Assembly: GCF_013359735.1 (NCBI RefSeq)
Contig: NZ_JABFMX010000012.1
Span: forward strand, 84,424-148,423
Reading direction: 5' to 3'
Length of the DNA stretch: 64,000 nt
From: Arthrobacter sp. C9C5
Lineage (GTDB): Bacteria; Actinomycetota; Actinomycetes; Actinomycetales; Micrococcaceae
The notes under the pieces were generated by a model. That model did no database searches, was not told where the DNA came from, and was given only the letters and a program-made list of their open reading frames with translations. The position numbers and the translations under genes were made by a program. Position 1 is the stretch's first letter. Each line of letters opens with the position of its first letter. This document shows positions 34,479 to 47,220 of this stretch, one piece after another.

Positions 34479-34484
34479 TAGACT
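34479..34484 (+). promoter_or_regulatory. -10 box (TAGACT) for ilvD, leaderless
   Basis: TAGACT ending 7 nt before the ATG at 34492, with TTGCTG at 34458-34463 as a possible -35 (15-bp spacer). No Shine-Dalgarno sequence, so translation is probably leaderless. Confidence 0.55.
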
Positions 34485-34491
34485 TTGAGCC

Positions 34492-36213
<1,722 letters not shown>

Positions 36214-36219
36214 TACCTT

Positions 36220-36255
36220 CCCCAAGGATGCGGCGCGAGCGCCGCATCCTTGGGG
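36220..36255 (+). terminator. terminator hairpin after ilvD
   Basis: A perfect 15-bp stem, CCCCAAGGATGCGGC / GCCGCATCCTTGGGG, with a GCGAGC loop. An outer AATACC/GGTATT pair extends it. There is no long U run. Confidence 0.7.
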
Positions 36256-36410
36256 CCCCTCGGTATTCCCCTTATTAAGCCCTGCCGCCGAAAGCTGCCG
36301 GGTCACCAAGGTAGAGTCGAGGATCCCAGCTGGTGGACGGCGTAGTCCACATAGTGAGACACGGCGCATGCTCGTTGACACCTGTCTTACTAAGAGGGAA
36401 AACTGAACGC

Positions 36411-36482
36411 ATGATCGAGATCGTTACCGGCGGCGCCCGCGCAGCTGCAGTCGTCGTACTTACCAAGCGCGTGGCTCCATAG
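36411..36482 (+). CDS. ilvB leader peptide (23 residues)
   Basis: Reads MIEIVTGGARAAAVVVLTKR followed by VAP and a stop. The consecutive Val-Val-Val-Leu codons at positions 14-17, and Ile/Val early on, are what a branched-chain amino acid attenuator needs. The terminator at 36511-36548 begins 28 nt after the stop. Leader-peptide attenuation of ilvBNC is established in Corynebacterium glutamicum. GAGGG lies 13 nt before the ATG, a rather distant ribosome site. Confidence 0.88.
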   Translation: MIEIVTGGARAAAVVVLTKRVAP

Positions 36483-36510
36483 CCCGACTGGTAACGAACC
36501 GTCACGCGCA

Positions 36511-36548
36511 AACCCCTCGAAGAGCCGCCAAGGCTGAGGGGTTTTTTT
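36511..36548 (+). terminator. attenuator (rho-independent terminator) before ilvB
   Basis: Outer stem AACCCCTC / GAGGGGTT with an inner AGCC/GGCT stem, followed by a run of seven T. Upstream segments can pair in competing ways: TCGTTACC (36421-36428) with GGTAACGA (36490-36497), and GCGCGTG (36467-36473) with CACGCGC (36503-36509). Ribosome position on the Val-Leu codons would decide which forms. Confidence 0.88.
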
Positions 36549-36597
36549 ATTACCCGTAGTTCCACGATCACAGAAGATCCACCAAAGGAAGAGTCCG

Positions 36598-38496
36598 ATG
36601 AGCAAAGGATCGCCGATCAGCCCCTCGCTGATGGCCACAAAGTCCGCTGGAGCCCACAAGGCTCCGGAACGCATCGAACGCCCGGCAGACGCCGGCGTCG
36701 AGCATGCTGCTGCCTCTCCCGTCCTTGGGCCGAACAACGTCGTACCCCCGACGGTGATGACCGGCTCGCAAGCAATCGTCCGCTCGCTCGAAGAACTCGG
36801 CGTCCAGGACATTTTCGGTTTGCCCGGTGGCGCGATCCTGCCCACCTATGACCCCTTGATGGCCTCCAAAATGAACCACATTCTGGTCCGTCACGAACAG
36901 GGAGCCGGCCACGCCGCGCAAGGCTATGCCATGGTCACCGGGCGGGTTGGCGTCTGCATCGCCACCTCGGGCCCCGGTGCCACCAACCTCGTTACCGCCA
37001 TCATGGATGCCCACATGGACTCCGTGCCGATGGTGGCCATCACCGGACAGGTCGCCAGCGGAGTCATCGGCACCGATGCCTTCCAGGAGGCGGACATCGT
37101 CGGCATCACCATGCCGATCACCAAGCACTCCTTCCTGGTTACCGACCCCAACGACATCCCGCACGTGATGGCCGAGGCGTTCCACCTAGCCTCGACCGGC
37201 CGTCCCGGCCCCGTCCTCGTGGACGTGGCCAAGGACGCCCAGCAGGGCCAGATGACCTTCTCCTGGCCGCCCAAGATCGACCTGCCTGGCTACCGGCCGG
37301 TGGTCCGCGGCCACAGCAAGCAGGTCCGCGAAGCCGCCAGGCTGATCGCGGCCGCCAGCAAGCCTGTGCTGTACGTCGGCGGCGGCGTCGTCAAGGCCCA
37401 CGCGTCCGCTGAACTGCTGGAACTTGCCGAACTCTCCGGCGCCCCCGTGGTGACGACGCTGATGGCCAGGGGCGTCTTCCCGGACTCGCACCCGCAGCAC
37501 GTCGGCATGCCAGGCATGCACGGCACGGTGTCCGCCGTGACCGCGCTGCAGCAATCCGATCTGCTGATCACGCTCGGTGCGCGCTTCGATGACCGGGTCA
37601 CCGGCATCCTGAAGTCCTTCGCCCCGAACGCCAAGGTCATCCACGCGGACATCGACCCGGCGGAGATCTCCAAGAACCGCACCGCCGACGTGCCGATCGT
37701 GGGCTCGGTCAAGGAGATCATCCCGGAGCTCAGCGATGCCCTGCGCCTCCAGTTCGAAGCCTCCGGCACCCCGGATCTCAGCAACTGGTGGGCCTTCCTG
37801 AACAACCTGAAGGAGACCTACCCGCTCGGCTGGACCGAACCGGAGGACGGCCTCAGCGCGCCGCAGCGCGTGATCGAACGGATCGGTGCCCTCACCGGCC
37901 CCGAGGGCGTCTACGTCGCCGGCGTCGGCCAGCACCAGATGTGGGCCTCGCAGTTCATCAAGTACGAACGCCCGCACGCCTGGCTGAACTCCGGCGGCGC
38001 CGGCACCATGGGCTACGCCGTGCCGGCCGCCATGGGCGCCAAGGTGGGGGAGCCGGACCGCGTGGTCTGGGCGATTGACGGCGACGGCTGCTTCCAGATG
38101 ACCAACCAGGAACTCGCCACCTGCGCCATCAACAAGATCCCGATCAAGGTGGCGGTCATCAACAACTCCTCGCTGGGCATGGTGCGCCAGTGGCAGACCC
38201 TCTTCTACGAGGGCCGCTACTCCAACACCGACCTCAACACCGGCCATGACACCGTCCGGATCCCGGACTTCGTCAAGCTGGCGGATGCCTACGGCTGCGC
38301 CTCCTTCCGCTGCGAACGCGACGAGGACATCGACGCCACTATCCAGAAGGCACTGGCAATCAACGACCGCCCCGTCGTGATCGACTTCGTCGTCAGCCCC
38401 AACTCCATGGTGTGGCCGATGGTCCCCGCCGGAGTCAGCAACGACCAGATCCAGGTTGCCCGCAACATGACCCCGGACTGGGAAGAAGAGGACTGA
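36598..38496 (+). CDS. ilvB: acetolactate synthase, large (catalytic) subunit
   Basis: A 632-residue ThDP- and FAD-dependent enzyme that makes acetolactate and acetohydroxybutyrate. The catalytic Glu is in [18 protein letters not shown], the substrate and flavin region includes [20 protein letters not shown], and the ThDP motif is [20 protein letters not shown] ending in [21 protein letters not shown] precedes the ATG. It forms an operon with ilvN and ilvC controlled by the attenuator upstream. An N-terminal extension of about 45 residues before the folded part is usual in actinobacteria. Confidence 0.97.
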   Translation: MSKGSPISPSLMATKSAGAHKAPERIERPADAGVEHAAASPVLGPNNVVPPTVMTGSQAIVRSLEELGVQDIFGLPGGAILPTYDPLMASKMNHILVRHEQGAGHAAQGYAMVTGRVGVCIATSGPGATNLVTAIMDAHMDSVPMVAITGQVASGVIGTDAFQEADIVGITMPITKHSFLVTDPNDIPHVMAEAFHLASTGRPGPVLVDVAKDAQQGQMTFSWPPKIDLPGYRPVVRGHSKQVREAARLIAAASKPVLYVGGGVVKAHASAELLELAELSGAPVVTTLMARGVFPDSHPQHVGMPGMHGTVSAVTALQQSDLLITLGARFDDRVTGILKSFAPNAKVIHADIDPAEISKNRTADVPIVGSVKEIIPELSDALRLQFEASGTPDLSNWWAFLNNLKETYPLGWTEPEDGLSAPQRVIERIGALTGPEGVYVAGVGQHQMWASQFIKYERPHAWLNSGGAGTMGYAVPAAMGAKVGEPDRVVWAIDGDGCFQMTNQELATCAINKIPIKVAVINNSSLGMVRQWQTLFYEGRYSNTDLNTGHDTVRIPDFVKLADAYGCASFRCERDEDIDATIQKALAINDRPVVIDFVVSPNSMVWPMVPAGVSNDQIQVARNMTPDWEEED

Positions 38497-38498
38497 AC

Positions 38499-39011
38499 AT
38501 GACCCGCCACACACTCTCCGTTCTGGTCGAAGACAAACCCGGTGTGCTGACCCGCGTGGCCAGCCTCTTCGCCCGGCGCGCCTTCAACATCAACTCCCTG
38601 GCCGTCGGCCCGACCGAGGTTCCGGGCATCTCCCGGATGACGGTCGTCGTCGACGCCGACGGCGAGCTGATCGAACAGGTCACCAAGCAGCTGAACAAGC
38701 TGATCAACGTGATCAAGATCGTCGAGCTCACCCCCGAATCTTCCGTACAGCGCGACCACATCCTGGTCAAGGTACGTGCGGATGCCGCAACCCGGCTGCA
38801 GGTAACCCAGGCAGCCGACCTGTTCCGCGCTTCAGTGGTCGACGTCTCCACAGAGTCGGTGGTCATTGAGGCCACGGGCCACCCCGACAAGCTCACCGCA
38901 CTGCTTTCGGTGCTGGAGCCCTTCGGCGTCCGCGAAATCGTGCAGTCCGGCACCCTGGCCGTCGGCCGCGGGTCCCGCTCCATGAGCGACCGGGCCTTGC
39001 GCTCCGCCTAA
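38499..39011 (+). CDS. ilvN: acetolactate synthase, small (regulatory) subunit
   Basis: A 170-residue regulatory subunit that stimulates IlvB and confers valine feedback. The N-terminal ACT domain (TLSVLVEDKPGVLTRVASLF ... FNINSLAVG) binds valine, followed by the C-terminal ALS-SS domain (about residues 85-160). The ATG starts 2 nt after the ilvB stop. An in-frame longer ORF upstream lies inside ilvB and is not the gene. Confidence 0.97.
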   Translation: MTRHTLSVLVEDKPGVLTRVASLFARRAFNINSLAVGPTEVPGISRMTVVVDADGELIEQVTKQLNKLINVIKIVELTPESSVQRDHILVKVRADAATRLQVTQAADLFRASVVDVSTESVVIEATGHPDKLTALLSVLEPFGVREIVQSGTLAVGRGSRSMSDRALRSA

Positions 39012-40124
<1,113 letters not shown>

Positions 40125-40132
40125 ATCCCGGT

Positions 40133-40217
40133 GGTGGTGGGCGGCGGTGTCCTTGAAGGCTGCGTTGTTGCGTGAGGAACGAGCGCAGCAGCCGAAAGAA
40201 CACCGCCGTTCACCACC
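40133..40217. repeat. long imperfect inverted repeat (branched hairpin) between ilvC and serA
   Basis: Arms of 22 nt (40133-40154 and 40196-40217) pair throughout if G-U pairs are allowed. The interior folds into a second stem, GGCTGC... with ...GCAGCC, giving a cruciform. It could be a terminator for ilvBNC, an RNA structure or a dispersed palindrome; there is no U run. Confidence 0.65.
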
Positions 40218-40267
40218 CAACGTTCCAAAATCCCCACCTGAATACAAGAGAGCTAAAGAGGTCACCG

Positions 40268-41863
40268 GTGACTAGCACCAAACCTGTCGTACTCCTCGCT
40301 GAGGAACTTTCGCCCGCCACAGTCGAGGCCCTCGGGCCGGACTTTGAAATCCGCCAGACCGACGGAGCCGACCGTTCCCAGCTGCTCTCCGCGATCGCCG
40401 ACGTCGACGCGATCCTGATCCGCTCCGCCACCCAGGTGGACGCCGAGGCCATCGCCGCCGCGAAGAACCTCAAGGTGATCGCCCGCGCCGGCGTGGGCCT
40501 GGACAACGTCGACATCAAGGCCGCCACCCAGGCCGGCGTCATGGTGGTCAACGCCCCGACGTCGAACATCGTCTCCGCCGCCGAACTCACCGTCGGCCAC
40601 ATCCTCAGCCTCGCCCGCCACATCCCGCAGGCCTCCGCCGCGCTCAAGGACGGCGAGTGGAAGCGCTCCAAGTACACCGGCACGGAGCTCTTCGAGAAGA
40701 AGATCGGCATCATCGGCCTCGGCCGGATCGGCGCCCTCGTCGCGGCCCGCCTGAAGGGCTTCGACACGAAGATCCTCGCGTACGACCCCTACATCACCTC
40801 CGCCCGCGCCGCCCAGCTTGGCGTGCAACTGGTGACCCTGGACGAGCTCCTGGCCCAGTCGGACTTCATCACCATCCACATGCCCAAGACTCCCGAGACC
40901 GTCGGCATGCTCGGCGCGGAAGCCTTCAAGAAGATGAAGACCAGCGCCTACGTCGTCAACGTCGCCCGCGGCGGCCTGGTGGATGAGGAAGCCCTGTACG
41001 CGGCACTGGAGTCGGGCGAGATCGCCGGCGCCGGCGTCGACGTGTTCGTCAAGGAGCCTAGTACCGACCTGCCGTTCTTCAAGCTTGACAACGTCGTGGT
41101 GACCCCGCACCTGGGCGCTTCCACCGATGAAGCCCAGGAAAAGGCCGGCGTCTCCGTCGCCAGGTCCGTCCGCCAGGCCCTCGCCGGCGAACTGGTGCCC
41201 GACGCCGTGAACGTAGCTGGCGGCGTCATTGCCCCGGACGTGCGCCCCGGAATCCCGCTGATCGAGAAGCTGGGCCGGATCTTCACCGCGATGACCCACG
41301 CGTCGCTGACCCAGTTCGACGTGGAGGTGGCCGGCGAGATCTCCTCGCTGGACGTCAAGGTCCTCGAACTCGCGGCCCTCAAGGGCATCTTCGCCGACGT
41401 CGTGACCGAACAGGTCTCCTACGTCAACGCGCCCGTGATCGCCGAGCAGCGGGGGATCAACGTCCGGCTTATCACCACCCCGGACACGGAGTCCTACCGC
41501 AACGTCCTGACCCTGCGGGGGGCCCTGAGCGACGGCAGCCAGATCTCGGTGGCCGGCACGTTGACCGGACCCAAGCAGATCCAGAAGCTCGTCGGAATCA
41601 ACGGGTTCGAGGTCGAAATCCCGATCAGCGAACACCTCGTGGTGGTGGCTTATTCGGACCGCCCGGGCGTGATCGGTACGATCGGCCACATTCTCGGCAT
41701 GAACAACATCAACATCGCCGGCATGCAGGTGGCGCGGCAGGCGGAGGGCGGCCAGGTGCTCGCGCTGCTGACCATCGACAGCTCCGTGCCGCAGCAGGTA
41801 CTGGAAGCGATTAAGGCCGGAATCGGCGCCGATATGGTCCGCGAGGTCGACCTCGAGGACTAG
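40268..41863 (+). CDS. serA: D-3-phosphoglycerate dehydrogenase
   Basis: A 531-residue NAD enzyme, first step of serine synthesis. It is the long type I form with four parts: substrate domain; NAD domain with GIIGLGRIGALVAARLKGFD and VNVARGGLVDEEAL and the catalytic His region VVTPHLGASTDEAQ; an intervening allosteric domain (about residues 320-450); and a C-terminal ACT domain (HLVVVAYSDRPGVIGTIGHI). The ACT domain suggests serine feedback as in Mycobacterium. GTG 40268 follows AAGAGG. Confidence 0.97.
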   Translation: MTSTKPVVLLAEELSPATVEALGPDFEIRQTDGADRSQLLSAIADVDAILIRSATQVDAEAIAAAKNLKVIARAGVGLDNVDIKAATQAGVMVVNAPTSNIVSAAELTVGHILSLARHIPQASAALKDGEWKRSKYTGTELFEKKIGIIGLGRIGALVAARLKGFDTKILAYDPYITSARAAQLGVQLVTLDELLAQSDFITIHMPKTPETVGMLGAEAFKKMKTSAYVVNVARGGLVDEEALYAALESGEIAGAGVDVFVKEPSTDLPFFKLDNVVVTPHLGASTDEAQEKAGVSVARSVRQALAGELVPDAVNVAGGVIAPDVRPGIPLIEKLGRIFTAMTHASLTQFDVEVAGEISSLDVKVLELAALKGIFADVVTEQVSYVNAPVIAEQRGINVRLITTPDTESYRNVLTLRGALSDGSQISVAGTLTGPKQIQKLVGINGFEVEIPISEHLVVVAYSDRPGVIGTIGHILGMNNINIAGMQVARQAEGGQVLALLTIDSSVPQQVLEAIKAGIGADMVREVDLED

Positions 41864-41920
41864 GTCCCCAGCGTGGGCGCCTGCGGCGGCAACACCGTCG
41901 CAGGCGGGCCACGAATGAGC

Positions 41921-41984
41921 GGCCGGTCTGCGTACAATGGCAAGGTCCGAATTTCGGATTTGGCCGGCAGACCGGCCTTTACTT
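41921..41984 (+). terminator. candidate terminator after serA
   Basis: Arms GGCCGGTCTGC (41921-41931) and GCAGACCGGCC (41967-41977) enclose a 35-nt loop that holds its own TCCGAA/TTCGGA palindrome. TTTACTTTT follows. A TACAAT box at 41933-41938 inside the loop could be the promoter of the next operon. Confidence 0.55.
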
Positions 41985-42066
41985 TTGCACACCCGGCCGG
42001 GGACGCCTTCATTTCCGAGCGGAATGAACAGCGGTGTGCGCACGCAATCCAGCTTTCAGGAGCCCA

Positions 42067-44856
42067 ATGAACGCCGTCCAGAGGTTCATCAGAAGCAGAG
42101 TGCTTTTGCTGACCGCGTCCATTTTGATCGTGGCCATGTGCCTGTCCGTGCTGGTGCAGGGCCAGTCGCAGGCCGCGCTGAACCGCACCGTTGACCAGAA
42201 CTCCCGGGGGCTTTACGACGTCCTCGTCCAGGCCAAGTCCGACGACAACGGCGGCCTCATGCAGCCGGAAATCGCCACCGGCCAGGGCGGCATCAGCTTC
42301 GAACAGCTGGACTCCATCCGCAAGCTTTCCGGCACCTCGGTCGCGGCTCCGATCAGCCTCGTTTCCCGGGTTTCGCAGAACCTCGAAACCCCGCGCCTCG
42401 ACGCTACCGACTACCTCGGCTACAACGCCGGCCTCGCCGGCACCGCCGGTGACCCCAGCGCCACCGATCCGTCCAAGTGGCCCGCCGCCGAGTCTGTCCT
42501 GAGCGACACGGCTAAGAAATACCGCCTCACCGCCAGTGCGGTGAAATCGGACGGCAAATCCGAGCAGACCCTGTTCAAGACGACCGCCGAGGGCTCCCTC
42601 GGCAAGGCCAAGCTCATCGAAGAGGAAGTGGCCGGCGGCAAGAACGTCCGGATCGCGGGACCGGACGGCGAGACCGGAATTAAGTTCCCCGCGCCGGCCG
42701 GCGGCTCGGAGCACAACCTGTTCAACCTCTCGGTTTCGTTGCCGCTGGCCCCGCAGGTGACCGAGTCCGTCGTCGCCGTCGATCCGGTCTCGGAGCGCGC
42801 GCTCCTGGGCGGCTCCGGCGACTTCCTCGCGCCGCTGGAGAAGGCGCCCCCGGCTGACGCCCGCAACGCCGGCGCGATCGGCCGCCACTTCGAGAGCCTC
42901 TTCACCAGCGGCATCAGCATGGAACAGCTCAAGGAAGGCCCCGACTTCCTCGGCGTCAAGCTGAAGTACTGGGCGCCGCTGATGACGCAGTACCAGCAGG
43001 CCAAGCGCGCCGGTCAACTGACCGAGGATTCGCAGGCGATTCCGCTGATTGTCCGATCCGGCACCTCCCTTGACCTCAAGTACTTCGTCAAGATCGAGGA
43101 AATCGACGACGCCGGCAACGTCACCAAAGACGTCGGGACCGTGACCCGCTCGCTGGACAAGGACTACCTGCCGTTCGTCTCCAAGTCCCCGTTCGCCCTC
43201 GAGTGGCCCGGGTCCAAGGACCTGTCCAAGCTGCTCGGCGACACCGGCAGCTTCGGCCAGGGACTCTACAACCCCGCGACCTGGAGCACCGATTTCGCCG
43301 CCGCGCCCAAGTACAAGGACGGGCAGACAGCCGGCAACGGCGCCGTCGACAAGTCCGCGGTCCCGGGCGACTGGGTCACCGTCAACCGGCTGCCGGAGAA
43401 GGGTGCCAACGACGCCCCGGTGGACCAGACGCAGCGCACACCGGTCGACGAACGGTCCTACCGCGACAACCTCGCGACCGGGAAGAAGCCGGCCACCCCG
43501 CTGGCCATGGTCTACGGCACCTTCGACCCAGCCAAGGTCCAGGAAGCGGCCGGCGACGTCAACCGGCTTCCGCTTGGCGGCTACGACCCGACGCCGTTCA
43601 CCCTGACCAAGGACGCCGACGGCAAGGACGTCGAAAAGACCGCGCTCAAGCCTTCGCTCAGCGGTACCGGCCTGGTCAGCCAGTCGGCCGGCGCCATCAC
43701 CGACTACTACGGCCTGGCCGCGGCCCGCGGCTATGAGAAGAACGCCTCCGTGATCGACGCCGTGCGCGTCCGTGCCAAGGTCGGCGGCAGCTGGAAGCAG
43801 GCCCAGCCCGAGGTCGAAAAGCTCGCCAGCGAGATCCGCGACATGGGCCTGCAGGCGACCGTGGTTGCTGGCTCGGCCCGCGAAGATGCCAGCATCTTCG
43901 TGCCCGGCTACTCCAAGGACGACGCCGGCAAGGAATCGCCGCTGGGCACCGTGCAGCAGTCCTGGGTGCGCCAGGACGCCGCCGACGCAGTTTCCGGCTC
44001 GCTGACTGGCACCAACCTCACCCTGCTCTTCCTGACCCTGTGCGGGGCCGCCCTGCTCACCGGTGCCTCGACCGTCAGCTATGTCCGCAAGCGCCGCCGG
44101 GAGGCCGGAACGCTCCGTGCCATGGGCTGGACGCAGCGCAAGATCCGGTCCTGGGTGCTCGCCGAGTTCGGCGTCGGCGCGGCATTGCTGGCCGTGGCCG
44201 GGATCGCCCTGAGCCTGCTCAGCTGGAACCCTGCCACCGCGATCGTCTCCGCGTCGGTCCTGGTCCTGTACTGCGGCGCCGCCTACTTCGCCGCCCAGCA
44301 GCTGCGGCACCGGGAGGTCATCGACCAGGAACCGCAGCACGATGAGCGGCTCATCCCCGTCGATTCGCCGCTGACTTTCGCCAGCAGGCAGCTGAGCACC
44401 AACAAGTTCAACACCGGCTCCCTGGCCGTCGCCGTCGGCGTCTTCGGTGCCGCGGTGGGCGGACTCGCCGCGTTGCTGATCGACATTCCGCGTGCCGCCG
44501 GCGCCAGCGCCCTCAGCGGACTGGCCGCGGCCAGCATCGCGATGCCGAGCATCATTCTTGGTGTCTCCGGAGTCGCCGTGGGCCTGCTGCTGACCATGGT
44601 CACCGGCCGCTTCGAACTGGGAGCGAAGCGCCAGTACCTCGGCATCCTTCAGGCGATGGGCTGGAACCCGGACATGCTGGGCCAGGTCCGCTTCTTCGAA
44701 AATGCCATGGTGGGAGCCATCGCACTGCCGCTGGGTGTCATTGGTGCCCTGGGCATTGGCTTGCTCCTCGCCCCCTATGCCGCACTCTGGGCCGGAATCG
44801 CCGGACTCGTGGCTGTACTTTGCTGGATTCCGATTGCAACGAAAGTGGTCCAATGA
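42067..44856 (+). CDS. FtsX-like ABC transporter permease with large ectodomain
   Basis: A 929-residue membrane protein. One helix near the N-terminus (LLLTASILIVAMCLSVLVQG) is followed by an extracytoplasmic region of about 600 residues, then about seven more helices from about residue 645 in two FtsX/MacB-type bundles. The coupling segment RKRRREAGTLRAMGWTQRKI and a second copy RFELGAKRQYLGILQAMGWN are the FtsX-domain hallmarks. AGGAG lies 4-8 nt before ATG 42067. It overlaps the ATPase gene by 4 bp. Such transporters usually do mechanical or lipoprotein work rather than solute passage; the function here is unknown. Confidence 0.88.
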   Translation: MNAVQRFIRSRVLLLTASILIVAMCLSVLVQGQSQAALNRTVDQNSRGLYDVLVQAKSDDNGGLMQPEIATGQGGISFEQLDSIRKLSGTSVAAPISLVSRVSQNLETPRLDATDYLGYNAGLAGTAGDPSATDPSKWPAAESVLSDTAKKYRLTASAVKSDGKSEQTLFKTTAEGSLGKAKLIEEEVAGGKNVRIAGPDGETGIKFPAPAGGSEHNLFNLSVSLPLAPQVTESVVAVDPVSERALLGGSGDFLAPLEKAPPADARNAGAIGRHFESLFTSGISMEQLKEGPDFLGVKLKYWAPLMTQYQQAKRAGQLTEDSQAIPLIVRSGTSLDLKYFVKIEEIDDAGNVTKDVGTVTRSLDKDYLPFVSKSPFALEWPGSKDLSKLLGDTGSFGQGLYNPATWSTDFAAAPKYKDGQTAGNGAVDKSAVPGDWVTVNRLPEKGANDAPVDQTQRTPVDERSYRDNLATGKKPATPLAMVYGTFDPAKVQEAAGDVNRLPLGGYDPTPFTLTKDADGKDVEKTALKPSLSGTGLVSQSAGAITDYYGLAAARGYEKNASVIDAVRVRAKVGGSWKQAQPEVEKLASEIRDMGLQATVVAGSAREDASIFVPGYSKDDAGKESPLGTVQQSWVRQDAADAVSGSLTGTNLTLLFLTLCGAALLTGASTVSYVRKRRREAGTLRAMGWTQRKIRSWVLAEFGVGAALLAVAGIALSLLSWNPATAIVSASVLVLYCGAAYFAAQQLRHREVIDQEPQHDERLIPVDSPLTFASRQLSTNKFNTGSLAVAVGVFGAAVGGLAALLIDIPRAAGASALSGLAAASIAMPSIILGVSGVAVGLLLTMVTGRFELGAKRQYLGILQAMGWNPDMLGQVRFFENAMVGAIALPLGVIGALGIGLLLAPYAALWAGIAGLVAVLCWIPIATKVVQ

Positions 44857-45620
44857 CTAACGAGCTGAACCTGACCAGGGCGGCCCGGAACCGGATGCCG
44901 GAGAGCACCGGGACCGGCGGCCACCAGACCCGCGCCAACACGATCGTGAAGGCCACAGACCACGCCACGCCACTGGAACTGAGTAACATCACCATCCACT
45001 ACGGCGGCGGCAAGGGCGGCGCGGAGGCGGTCAACGTCGTCGACGACTTCAACATGACGCTGCACGCCGGCGAAATGCACTGCGTCGCCGGCCGCTCCGG
45101 CTCGGGCAAGACCAGCATCCTGACCGTCGGAGCGGGCCTGACACTGCCGACGTCGGGCCGGGTGTTCTGGGAAGGCGACTCGCTCGAAACCATGGGCGAC
45201 GACGAAATCGCCGACCGCCGCCGGGCGCTGATCGGGTACGTCGACCAGGGCGGCGCCCTGATTGACGGCATGAGCGCGCTTGAGAACGTACTGCTTCCGG
45301 CTGTGCCCGACGGCGAGGTGGAACAGCGCCGCGACATGGCCAAGGACCTCCTGGACCTCGTCGGCCTGGGCCGGCGCATGCGCCACCGTCCCGCCCAGCT
45401 CTCCGGCGGCGAACGCCAGCGCGTCGCGATCGCCCGGGCCCTCATCCTCGGCACCCGCGTGCTGGTGGTCGACGAGCCCACCGCGAGCCTGGACCGCACC
45501 TCGGCCAACCGCATCATCAGCATCCTCAAGGACACGACGTCGGATGGCATCGCCGTCCTGGTCGCTTCACACGACCACGAACTTGTCCGCCAGAGCGATA
45601 CCCTGACCGAACTGATCTAG
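44853..45620 (+). CDS. ABC transporter ATP-binding protein (LolD/MacB type)
   Basis: A 255-residue ATPase. Walker A AGRSGSGKTS, signature AQLSGGERQRVAIARAL, Walker B VLVVDEPTASLD and switch His in VLVASHDHEL are intact. It has a basic N-terminal extension of about 40 residues before the nucleotide fold. The ATG overlaps the permease stop (ATGA). It pairs with the upstream FtsX-like permease. Confidence 0.93.
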   Translation: MTNELNLTRAARNRMPESTGTGGHQTRANTIVKATDHATPLELSNITIHYGGGKGGAEAVNVVDDFNMTLHAGEMHCVAGRSGSGKTSILTVGAGLTLPTSGRVFWEGDSLETMGDDEIADRRRALIGYVDQGGALIDGMSALENVLLPAVPDGEVEQRRDMAKDLLDLVGLGRRMRHRPAQLSGGERQRVAIARALILGTRVLVVDEPTASLDRTSANRIISILKDTTSDGIAVLVASHDHELVRQSDTLTELI

Positions 45621-45623
45621 GTT
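45618..45623 (+). promoter_or_regulatory. -10 box (TAGGTT) for metG, leaderless
   Basis: TANNNT hexamer overlapping the stop of the ATPase gene and ending 6 nt before the GTG at 45630. metG may therefore also have its own start site. Confidence 0.4.
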
Positions 45624-45629
45624 AATAAC

Positions 45630-47189
45630 GTGACGCCTTCCGAAAAAACCCCGTTCTACATCACCACGGCCATCAGCTACCCCAACGGCGTGCCGCACAT
45701 CGGCCACGCCTATGAGGTCATTGCCACCGACGCGATGGCGCGGTTCAAGCGGCTGGACGGCTACGACGTCTTCTTCATGACCGGCACCGACGAGCACGGC
45801 CTGAAGATGCAGCAGACGGCGGAAAAGGAAGGCATCCCGGTCAAGGAGCTTGCCGACCGCAACTCGGCCGCGTTCCGCCAGATGAGCGATGACCTGGGCA
45901 TCTCGCTCAGCCGCTTCATCCGCACCACGGACCCGGACCACTACGAGGCGGCCAAGGCGCTCTGGCAGCGGATGGAAGCCAACGGAGACATCTACCTCTC
46001 CAAGTACGCCGGCTGGTATTCGGTCCGCGACGAGCGCTACTTCGTCGAGGACGAGACCGAGGTCCGTGACGACGGGCTCCGCTACGCCTCCGAAACCGGC
46101 ACCGAGGTGACCTGGACCGAGGAGGAGAGCTACTTCTTCAAGCTCTCGGCCTACCAGGACAGGCTGCTGGCCCTCTACGCGGACCAGCCGGAGTTCGGCG
46201 CCCCGCACAGCCGCTTCAACGAGGTCATCAGCTTCGTCAAGGGTGGCCTCGAGGACCTTTCGATCAGCCGCACCTCCTTCGACTGGGGTGTGCCGGTACC
46301 GGGCAACCCGGACCACGTGATGTACGTCTGGGTCGATGCGCTAACTAACTACCTGACCGGCGTTGGCTTCCCGGACACGGACTCGGAGAGCTTCCGGAAG
46401 TACTGGCCCGCCGATGTCCACGTGATCGGCAAGGACATCTCCCGGTTCCACGCGGTCTACTGGCCGGCGTTCCTGATGTCCGCCGGGCTGGAACTGCCGA
46501 AGCGTGTGATGATCCACGGCCACCTGCACAACCAGGGCATCAAGATGTCCAAATCGCTGGGAAACGTGGTGGCGCCGGCTGACTGGGTGGCGCAGTACGG
46601 ACTGGACCAGGTCCGCTTCTTCCTGCTCCGCGAGGTGCCGTTCGGCGCAGACGGCAACTACAGCCACGCCGCGATTGTCGGCCGGATGAACTCGGATTTG
46701 GCGAACAACTTCGGCAACCTGGCGCAGCGCTCCCTGTCCATGGTGGCCAAGAACTGCGAGGGCCGCGTTCCGGTCCCGGCCGGCTTCAGCGCAGAAGACG
46801 CCGCGCTGCTGGGCCAGGCCATGGGCCTGCTGGGCATCGCCCGCGCAGCGTTCGAGAAGCAGGAATTCAGCCGCGCGCTCGAGGCCATCTGGAACGTGCT
46901 TGGCGACACCAACGCCTACTTCGCCGAACAGGCTCCGTGGGTGCTGCGGAAGACCGACGTCGAACGCATGAACACCGTTCTGTACGTCACCCTCGAGGTG
47001 CTGCGGATCGTCGCCATCCTCACCCAGCCGGTCATGCCGGCGGCGACCGCGGCCATCCTTGACAGCCTGGGCCAGCCTGAAGGGCAAGCCCGCGACTTCG
47101 CGGCGCTGGACACCCCGATCGAGGCCGGGACGCCGTTGCCCGCCCCGGCCCCGGTGTTCCCCAAGTACGAGGAGCCCGCAGAGGCGTAG
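45630..47189 (+). CDS. metG: methionyl-tRNA synthetase
   Basis: A 519-residue class I synthetase that charges tRNA-Met. The HIGH motif is [13 protein letters not shown], the second ATP motif is KMSKSLGN, and the anticodon-binding alpha-helical domain follows. It lacks the zinc knuckle cysteines and the C-terminal dimerisation domain of longer forms, as in many actinobacteria. GTG 45630 is 9 nt after the ABC ATPase stop. Confidence 0.97.
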   Translation: MTPSEKTPFYITTAISYPNGVPHIGHAYEVIATDAMARFKRLDGYDVFFMTGTDEHGLKMQQTAEKEGIPVKELADRNSAAFRQMSDDLGISLSRFIRTTDPDHYEAAKALWQRMEANGDIYLSKYAGWYSVRDERYFVEDETEVRDDGLRYASETGTEVTWTEEESYFFKLSAYQDRLLALYADQPEFGAPHSRFNEVISFVKGGLEDLSISRTSFDWGVPVPGNPDHVMYVWVDALTNYLTGVGFPDTDSESFRKYWPADVHVIGKDISRFHAVYWPAFLMSAGLELPKRVMIHGHLHNQGIKMSKSLGNVVAPADWVAQYGLDQVRFFLLREVPFGADGNYSHAAIVGRMNSDLANNFGNLAQRSLSMVAKNCEGRVPVPAGFSAEDAALLGQAMGLLGIARAAFEKQEFSRALEAIWNVLGDTNAYFAEQAPWVLRKTDVERMNTVLYVTLEVLRIVAILTQPVMPAATAAILDSLGQPEGQARDFAALDTPIEAGTPLPAPAPVFPKYEEPAEA

Positions 47190-47220
47190 CCCTAGCCACG
47201 GATTCACGTTCCACCGTCGA

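Noticed and set aside
36375..36380. TTGACA before the ilvB leader as a -35 box
   Set aside because: No -10 box lies at a workable distance; 17 bp downstream is GAAAAC, and the leader ATG is only 30 nt away. The true promoter is probably further upstream.
41860..44853. 997-codon minus-strand open frame opposite the FtsX-like permease
   Set aside because: Antisense shadow; the plus strand has FtsX motifs, membrane helices and a coupled ATPase.
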